Below are positions 56,041 through 64,000 of a stretch of 64,000 bases of DNA, one piece after another. The number at the start of each line of letters is the position of its first letter. The first letter of the stretch is position 1. This DNA is from Thermochaetoides thermophila DSM 1495. Taxonomy: Eukaryota; Ascomycota; Sordariomycetes; Sordariales; Chaetomiaceae. Location of the stretch: the NCBI RefSeq assembly GCF_000221225.1, contig NW_006383030.1, positions 124,001 through 188,000 on the forward strand, given 5' to 3'. A program made the translations under genes and the position numbers. A model generated the notes under the pieces. The model worked only from the letters and a program-made list of their open reading frames with translations. It was not told the DNA's origin and ran no database searches.

Positions 56041-59000
56041 GGGATAGGTAGTGATTTTTGGTATGTGTGTGCTGGACTTGGGTACATCTTCTAATGTCTA
56101 GTTTCGGCTATGTTTTCCATAGTACTTAGGACAGAGCGCAAGAATGGTTTGCTTGAGATAGTATCAGATGCTGGTATCCCTCATTTTGAGTTTTTCCTTT
56201 ACCAATAGGGTATAATAGCTGGGCAGTATGTTTCAGCCTTGGATTTCATAAATATCGGGGTGAACATTAATATGATCAGACACTTTTGTAGGCACTCATC
56301 GAAATGCTAGACACGATCGTATTGCGGTTTTGCCGACAGTAGGAGTGATCTACCCGCCATCTGGAAGTGGCAAACTAACACAAAACCTCTGACATGCATC
56401 ACACCAAGTGCAGATAGCAGGACGCAAAAGGGCAGGGCAGATTTCCTGACATTCAACACTGAGCCAAGATAGAAAATTCAATAGAATGTATTCGGCCATG
56501 CATCCTTTTTGGCTTCCCCCTCCTTCTCCCTCCATACACAGTATGTACACCTCGATGCGATGTGACCCAGGACACATGGTCGGCGACGCAGCTGGCCGCC
56601 TGGTCATGGCCGTGCTCTTGCGCTGCAGCCCAAGACGGGAAGTCACTCGCGAGGGTAGAGCCAGGGTTACCCTCCATACCTAATCTATTCCATTGTGTTT
56701 ACCATTGGTGCACACATCATGAGAGTGAGCAAGTTTTGGCTCCGGTGAAAAGCTACAATAAGACTGCGTCGAAGCCCGATCTCAAAAACTCAATTCCGTC
56801 CAGAACCTGAAACAAAGCTCCTCTTCTCCGCACTCTCGTGATTCTGGTGGAGAAGCATCGGGTTGGAGTTTGGGAAGAAAGAGCCCGCCAAGTCCCATCT
56901 CAATACATGTATTAAGTCGATTCCCTCCAGACCAAACTTTTGAGTTCCTGGGCCCAGCTTCTCGAGGACAGCTGAGTGAAACCCGGGGAAGGCTGAGCTG
57001 GGATGCACGGTTGTGGAAGTCTTATTGAAGTAACTTGCCGACCGTGTAGGACTATGGGTTTGTTTACGACTCTGCTCGTAACCTACATTCGGCTTCTTGC
57101 TGAAGGTCCGAGTCAAGGCTGAACGGGAGGGGAGTTGCACCCAATTAATCTGTGTTAGCTGTGAGTGGTGAACATAAAATGTCTCGGCGCTCGGTGCAGC
57201 CTCGCTCGGTGCAGCCTCGCTCGGTGCAGCTTCACTCGGTCTCTACACTGGCATCTATTATGATTTGGCGCTGTGATGAAGGGAAGGTTGACTCAGACCG
57301 ACAGCCGCCGCTCGGCATCGGGACTGTGATAGCCAATGTGTAACCCGCGTCCTGCTCTCCTCGAGCAGAGTTCAGCCCTCCCCTCGGAGTGGGGAGGTCT
57401 CGGCCCGTCGTGTTTTTTTGGCTATCCAACTAATGAAGATAATGGCAGATCATGCATGACAGGACAGTGAGAGGTAAGACTTGTCGATGCATGGCTGCAA
57501 GAACGTTGGATGAGCAATATCAGTGGCCATGGACCCCGCCAACACAGCATCCTACACAAACAGGAATTCCTTAAAACTCTGATTTCATGAAGACAACGAG
57601 CACGTAAAGCTACATCATAGAGTTCCTTCGCTCCAAGTTCTCACAGTTCAAAAATGCGGTTGGACGTGTCCGATTTTCATGACAACAGAGAGCTAGCGTT
57701 CCCGGAATCTGAAAGATGGATGACGGTCCCGCGTGGGGCTATTTTTGGTTCACCAATGAATGATCGTGATGGATGATGCAGGCTGCTGTAAAGATGTTGT
57801 GACCGCATTCGTATTTTTTTCAAGTTTCTCTGCGACAAGCCGGTCGCCTGATAATGCACGTTATGTGCGCGTCTTGAGCAAAATTCTTGCAATTGAGCTT
57901 CCTTCACCAGAAAAAGAGTTTCTAGACGGCATTTGACTTAGGATAAGCACCAGAACTTTTGACTCGTGATGCCACCCAGAGATAAAACATGTCTTACAGC
58001 CCTTTCATCGACCTTGGCGGCAAACCAAGGTTGGCCTAAGTGTAAGTTTACGTTCTATTGTTACAACACTGCGTATGTGGTTATGGTGGGCAGCTCTGTT
58101 TCAACCCATGGGCATTCGGGAGCTGGAGATCTCTGAAGAACTTGAGAACACAAGAACAGAAAGCTCAGCGCACTGTTCCGTCTTGGAGTGAGATCGGGAT
58201 GTAGCGGGCGTCCTTGGCCGATTACAATGGGGCCTTTGGTGGGGCGCAAAGAAACGCCGGCTTGCACACCATCGCTTCGAACTTTACTGGTTTGGGCCTG
58301 TAAATTACTAGCATCTTTCAGCCATTGAAATTTCAAAGCTACAGTAATCCGTAAATACTGTAAGACAGCGTAACGAGATAACGTGCTGACGCTGACCTGG
58401 TTGTTCGATCCGGATGAGCCGACACGTAGGGCTGGTGGGTTTTGTTATTTTTTTTTTTCCAAGGGAATGTTGACCTTGTGTATCTCTGCCTCTATCTAAG
58501 CTGCTTTCAAGAGTGGAAGCGGGGCAAACCTTTTTGACTGGCAAGATGCTGGTTGTTGCTCTCGCCTTCGGAAATTTCAGTATCCACAAGTCGCGTGGTA
58601 ACATGGAGCTGAAGAGACACGTTCTGGGCACACCGCGGCCGAGTTTGACCCAGTGAGACTTTTTCCAAGCATTACCCAACAACAGCAGGAGCAGAACTGG
58701 GAACTGGCCACGGATCGCGGGAGAAGGAAAAAAGGAGCAGATCGTCAGGCACCAGTGTGCTCCAAGACCCACACAACTTCCAGTTCGACAGGCAGCTTCA
58801 CAACTTGAGAATCTTAACAGGCAACGAAAATACCTGGGATGCGATGGAATTCTTCACAGCACTGACCGTCAACACGAATGTTGCTATCATATCTTCCCGG
58901 CCCCAGCTCAGCCTAACGGATATGGTCGTCTAACAAAGAAAGCAGTGGCCAGTAAGGTGGAAAATTTTCGAAGGACAAACTTTGGTCTCTCCAACCGAAC

Positions 59001-60552
59001 ATTTCCCTCCCAATCTGCATGCCACATGCGTTCACGACCACTTACCAATAATGTCTATCGCGGTCGATAGAAATCCGATAACAGCCGGATTACAGCCATC
59101 TTATGTCCCAATGACCATCGGAGAAGTCTCAGGGCCGAGATTATCCCACCCCATCCAAGATGCTGATCCAGATAATCGACTCCTGAAGCTACCGGATGCG
59201 AGCTCGAGGTTCCTGTCGATCTCAAAACGATGCACCATGTAACCCGCTCAATAAGGCAGAAGCTGAATGGTGATGCCAGGAGACTTTGGGAATTAATAGG
59301 GTACCGCCTCAAGTTTTTATACAACAATCCAAGGTATCACCATGTCTCGAATTTTCTTTAATTAAATGTGGAATGTTTGATGTTTCTCCATCATATATCC
59401 AGTATGCTTCGACGCTCGTCGTCACCGAACAAACAGCCTCAACGCCGCCACCAGTTTTTTGATTAGCTTTGTTTCTGGACGCTTTCTTTTAGTGTGGCTT
59501 GCATTTAGCAGCCTGCTATCAGCCGCATGCCATTACGCCCCACCTCCGTAACTTACAGAAGCAAAACATCAGTACGCTGATACGTGTAAATATCACAAGT
59601 CATGGTGACGGCGACAGCACCTAATCCCAAGCATATCCGCGCGTAAAGCTCACCCCTGTCTCTCACTCCCACCCAAGCTTCTCGCCAAGCACATGGGATC
59701 CAACCTTGTCAGGGCATTTTGCTAGCCCCGAGCTGAAGCCAATGGCTAACACAACCCACAGCAGCGCCGGGATTGCATGGCGTCGCAGCCGGCGAGCCCC
59801 AGAGCCTGCCAGAGCGTCCGGGCTGGCGGCGCCACTCTTTTTGATCTTCCCCTCCCCTGCCGTTCGCCTTCCTGTCCTCCTCCTTTCGGAATTTCGTTCA
59901 GCAAACTATCAATCATTCACTCCAGGCTCGAGGGTTCGCAGGTCGCAGGGCAGGACTGACAGAGACCATAAGGGTAAGGGGGCACGGCATGAGACACACC
60001 GGCTCCGAGGAAATTTTGTTCCTCTTCGTCGAGCGTCTCGTTCATCCGTTCCTTCTTTGGCCGCCGCTGAACCGAGTCGATCCTCAGCAAGCGACGACGA
60101 TCACCGCCCCGCAAGCATTGAAGGTCGGAACACGCTGATCGCCCAACGTCTGCGGGCCTCGCCTCTCTCTGGCTTCGAGCGCTGCCGAAGCCGTCCATTC
60201 GCTACGACAGATAGTAGGAGTTTTTCGCTTTGAACGATATCGCTACTTGCTGAAGAGTCGGCAGCCCACGACCCAAGCGGTTCTCATTGTTGGTGAAAAT
60301 CACACCACATAGACAAGCCGCAGTGACACCATCGATTCTATAGGTATGCTTCCGAATTGGGTAGCTCATGTGCCTTGCGAACTGGGACGGCAGACGAGTG
60401 GGTGACTGCGAGGAGCAGTTAAAGTCACACAGAGAAAAATTCAGTTTTCAAGTTGTCGCTGACTGTGGATAGTGTTCAGCGTGTTCAGCTTGAGTATATT
60501 TTAGTTCGACACTTTCGCAGTTGGACCTGAGGAGTCATAGACAGCTCCCACA
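56041..60552. other. Intergenic region of 4.5 kb upstream of the GT2 gene
   Basis: No supported gene. A 16-17-nt tandem repeat lies at about 57187-57240. From about 59750 to 60550 the region is GC-rich and probably the promoter and leader of the GT2 gene; frames there are open by composition only. Confidence 0.4.
57187..57240 (+). repeat. Tandem repeat, about three copies of a CTCGGTGCAGCCTCG unit
   Basis: GCTCGGTGCAGCCTC recurs three times head to tail, the last copy with two substitutions, followed by a partial CACTCGGT. It lies in non-coding sequence. Confidence 0.7.
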
Positions 60553-63252
60553 ATGGGAGTCGGGAGTTACTTCAAGGCCACGGGCTCACCGGCCACCGAG
60601 GCCGCGCAGACACCATATCAAACACAGTCACCAAATCCAACGCCAGAGCCGTCTAGTAGACCTACTTCGGTGCTGCAGCCTCCTACGCCTAGGTATGGCT
60701 CACGACCACAGTCGCTGTCAGGCCGCTCGACGCGGTCTAATAACAGCTCCTTCATATTGGACGACATCAAACACGAGGTTATGGTCAACTATCTCTACCA
60801 GCAACAATGCGCCAACCTCTGGGTGTCTGATGGTAGCGGTGAGATTGAGGGCGTGTTGCTTCGCAAATCGAGAGGCCACTACATGGCTTGCCCACCGCAG
60901 CTGGGCAGCTCACCATTTGCGATGGCCTGCGCGGCTCTTAATGTCCAGTGTGCCATGACAGTCAACTCAAGAGTCATCAAGACGTTCCTGCAGTGGTCTC
61001 CAGATGCAGTCGATGTGCCGCTGACAAACGGCCTGCGGGTTCAAATTCTGCCTACTATCGACGATTTGCCGAGGGCAAGGAAACATCAGTTCGCCGCGTT
61101 CATCGCTTCGGAAGGTCTTCTGGTGGTATGGGACGACGACGCGCTTCATCTGGTTCAGCGCGCAAAGGCTATTGAGTCGGAGCTGATGCAGTTAGTGTGG
61201 CGTGCTGGCACCGAGGGTGACGAAGAAGACGAGAAGGCTACTGGCCGCGGTGAGCCCGAGATTGATGAGGAGAGTGGCGAGATTAAGCCTGAGAAGAGGC
61301 CGGTGCATTTGATGAACACATACCTAGTCACCCTGACGCTGATTCTGGTGACGGTTTCGATTGGTGCGGCTGGCCGGCAGCTGGCCATCGAGGTGTCAGT
61401 CGACGGTAACTATGTCCGGTTGGCGCTGCTTGCGCTGGCTCCTGTGCAGATCTTCTTCACGCTTTTCTTCTGCCAGGTCATTGTCGGTTGCTTGGCACAG
61501 ATTTTTGGTCCCATCCGCCAGCTCACCATCAACTCTAAGTTCTACTCGGCAAAGCCGCCGCCGCGGTTGCGCTCGGCTGTGCTGCCGCACGTCACGATCC
61601 AATGCCCCGTCTACAAGGAAGGTCTGCAGACTGTCATTGCCCCGACCGTCAAGTCCATCAAGCAGGCCATGTCGACATACGAACTTCAGGGAGGCTCGGC
61701 CAATCTGTTCATCAATGACGACGGTCTGCAGCTGATCTCGGAGGAAGAACGTCGTGCGCGTATCGAGTTCTATGCCGACCACAGCATCGGCTGGGTAGCC
61801 AGGCCAAAGGATGGTGAGAATGGGTTCAAGCGCCGTGGCAAGTTCAAGAAGGCTAGCAATATGAACTTTGCCCTGATGATTTCGTGCAAGGTTGAGGACA
61901 AGCTTGCGCAGATTGAACGTGGCCCTGAGTGGACACAACATGACGAAGCGCAAGCCTATGAGAAGGCGCTGAAGGAAGTGCTCGAGGAGGATGGTCGTGC
62001 TTGGGCGGACGGCAATATCCGCATTGGTGATTACATCCTGCTCATCGACTCTGACACTCGTGTCCCGGCCGACTGCTTGCTGGATGCCGTCTCCGAGATG
62101 GAGCTCTCCCCCGACGTCGGTATCATGCAGTTTTCTTCCGGCGTCATGCAGGTCGTCCACACGTACTTTGAGAACGGCATCACCTTCTTCACCAACCTTA
62201 TCTACAGCGCTATCCGTTACACAGTTTCGAATGGCGACGTCGCCCCTTTCGTTGGCCACAACGCTATCCTTCGCTGGTCCGCCATTCAACAGGTTTCATA
62301 TGTGGATGAGGACGGCTACGAGAAGTTCTGGTCGGAAAGCCACGTGTCCGAAGACTTCGATATGTCCCTGCGCTTGCAGTGCAATGGGTACATTATCCGC
62401 TTGGCAGCCTGGGCCGGTGATGGCTTCAAAGAGGGTGTGTCGTTGACAGTGTACGACGAACTTGCACGTTGGGAGAAGTACGCGTACGGCTGTAATGAGC
62501 TTCTGTTCCACCCCATCAGGACGTGGCTGTGGAAAGGACCGTTCACTCCTCTCTTCCGCCGGTTTTTGTTCTCGAACATCCGCTTCACTTCCAAGGTCAC
62601 GGTCATCTCGTATATCGGAACTTACTACGCCATCGGCGCCGCCTGGATCATGACTTCGGTCAACTACTTCCTCATGGGCTGGTTCAACGGCTACCTTGAC
62701 AAGTACTACCTCGACTCGTGGCAGGTCTGGTTCTCGATCATCCTTGTCTTCAACGGCCTGGGTAACATCGCTCTTGCTGTCATGCGCTATCGTGTTGGTG
62801 AGCGGAGCATCCTGTATGCGCTGTACGAGAACTTCAAGTGGACTATCATGCTAGCCATCTTCCTCGGTGGCTTGTCGCTGCACATCTCGCAGGCGCTGTT
62901 GGCCCACATGTTCGAGATCGACATGCAGTGGGGTGCGACCGCGAAGGAGGTCGAGTTCTCGAATTTCTTCATTGAGGTGCCAAAGGTGTTGCGGAAGGTT
63001 TGTTTCTCCCTTTTTTCTGATCCCAAAACATTAAGAAGTCAGTGCTAATGGTGCCGTTTACAGTTCAAATTCTCAATGCTCTTTTCCATGGCCTTTATCG
63101 TCGGCATGATCATCCTCGCCACGGCCCCGTTCATCCCGTACAGCTGGCACATCACCGACTTCGTGGCCATCTTGCCCATGGCGACTGTTGCAGCTTCGCA
63201 TTTGTTGCTCCCGATTGCCCTGAACCCCGCGTTGATGACATTTTCGTGGTAA
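60553..63252 (+). CDS. Family 2 glycosyltransferase, polytopic membrane (fungal polysaccharide synthase-like)
   Basis: Exons 60553..62997 and 63064..63252, with intron 62998..63063 (GTTTGT, GCTAAT branch, TTTACAG, phase 0), give 877 residues. The N-terminus is a disordered Pro/Ser/Thr-rich tail (1-65), then a soluble domain of about 150 residues. Two membrane helices lie at about 256-275 and 290-317. The cytosolic GT2 domain has the processive-transferase residues: Asp389/Asp390 (FINDDG), DSD 499-501, SEDFD 599-603, and ELARW 636-640, which corresponds to QxxRW with Glu for Gln. At least five more helices follow and the last two come from exon 2. GT-A transferases of this type polymerise a sugar and export the chain. 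The product is unknown; fungal GT2 relatives affect hyphal growth on surfaces. Confidence 0.88.
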
Positions 63253-64000
63253 ATACTGCCGCGAGGTGGATATATCGAGTTTGGACTCTTCCTATTTTTC
63301 ATCTGCATTCTGTTGCGTTGACATACTTTGCCTGATAGCAATTGCATGGTTCAAAGGCAGCAGCGCAGCGTTCTTTTTGGATACATTCCCTACTTATACT
63401 CCTCCCCTCTTGCGCTTGATTGGAGAGATAGCATACCTGCCATTCCGTCAGTCTCCCCGATTGTGATAACACCGCTCATGTCATGGTTCCCTTTTTGTTG
63501 GTTCCTTGGGTTATCTTTGGAGAAGCCAGTTTGAGAGGCATGTGGATAGAGGCCGGTTGAGGTTATCATGCTGTTTTCGCAATGTCAGCAGGATAGTTGG
63601 ACATTTTACATATATCATATTACGTCAGATCAGACCTAGTTAGTGGTAATGGCTATTAGTTGTATGTCCTGGATGGTGTGCAATGGTTATGATTCCATAA
63701 GCTTGTTGTCATTGGGACTTTCTTTTAGTCAATTCTTTCTAATTCTTTCTCCATATTGTTCCCTTAATATCACATAATCCCTTCATAAGCAGTCATCACA
63801 CATTCCTCAACGTATCTGTTCAAACCTCAAATGGCATCAAAAAGAAAACACGGAACGCTTTTTTATGGAAGAAACCGCGGGGTTGATGTTACGGCCCAGA
63901 TGCGGACCAGCAGCCGCCCCGCAACAGTGGAAGAAGGACCAATAGGAAAGTACTAAGTGGGGCATTGAGACAGACAATCAGAGGCATGGAAAGATTATCC
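63253..64000. other. 3' flank of the GT2 gene
   Basis: AT-rich, with stops in all frames and no supported gene. Probably the 3' UTR and intergenic sequence. Confidence 0.5.

Noticed and set aside
58308..58772. 154-codon minus-strand frame
   Set aside because: No domain and random-looking composition in an intergenic region.
1..64000. CRISPR arrays, rRNA genes, intact transposons
   Set aside because: No regularly spaced direct repeats, no 5S-like or rDNA sequence, and no transposase, integrase or reverse transcriptase motifs were found by reading.

Overview
The window is nuclear DNA from a filamentous ascomycete (Pezizomycotina, probably a Sordariomycete). Evidence: short introns, mostly 47-78 nt, with GTNNGT donors, CTNAC branch points and YAG acceptors; an intron-containing tRNA-Tyr; GC-rich coding exons in AT-richer intergenic DNA; and typical fungal families (GH55, GH16, DUF4360, methylcitrate-cycle enzymes, a fungal-type GT2). 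I support 15 protein genes and one tRNA gene, plus three weak gene or relic candidates. I see no intact transposon, CRISPR array, rRNA or recognisable biosynthetic cluster.

Layout. 1-1.9 kb: the 5' part of a Rogdi/RAV2 gene, divergent from RNase P/MRP subunit POP7. 5.7-6.0 kb: a small GPI-anchored surface protein. 9.1-11.7 kb: a GH55 beta-1,3-glucanase with five exon-intron features including a GC-AG intron. 13.5-14.2 kb: a Cys-rich, Ser-rich surface protein. 14.2-20.5 kb: an AT-rich gene desert ending in hairpins and a tRNA-like fragment. 20.6-22.6 kb: a 4-coumarate-CoA-ligase-like enzyme. 23.9-24.6 kb: a hypothetical protein whose first exon may be only the start codon. 26.8-35.3 kb: a dense metabolic block with a GSI-type glutamine synthetase-like enzyme, an SDR, mitochondrial 2-methylisocitrate lyase and 2-methylcitrate synthase. 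The last two are divergent and share a promoter. 39.9-40.7 kb: a secreted DUF4360 protein. 44.7-45.2 kb: a 72-residue Cys-rich protein split by a long intron. 47.0-49.5 kb: a calpain-fold protein that lacks all three catalytic residues. 50.7 kb: tRNA-Tyr. 54.5-56.0 kb: a membrane GH16. 60.6-63.3 kb: a polytopic GT2 glycosyltransferase.

How the genes fit together. 2-Methylcitrate synthase and 2-methylisocitrate lyase are the entry and exit steps of propionyl-CoA detoxification (propionyl-CoA + oxaloacetate to 2-methylcitrate; 2-methylisocitrate to pyruvate + succinate). Their divergent layout suggests co-regulation. Several scattered genes (GH55, GH16, GT2, two GPI-like proteins, DUF4360) concern the cell wall or surface, but nothing shows they are co-regulated.

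The most unusual object is the pseudo-calpain at 46975-49476. It keeps the calpain scaffold motifs, has Ser, Met and His where the catalytic Cys, His and Asn belong, and carries a Ser/Arg-rich insert with an exact 17-residue period between the His-equivalent and Asn-equivalent motifs.
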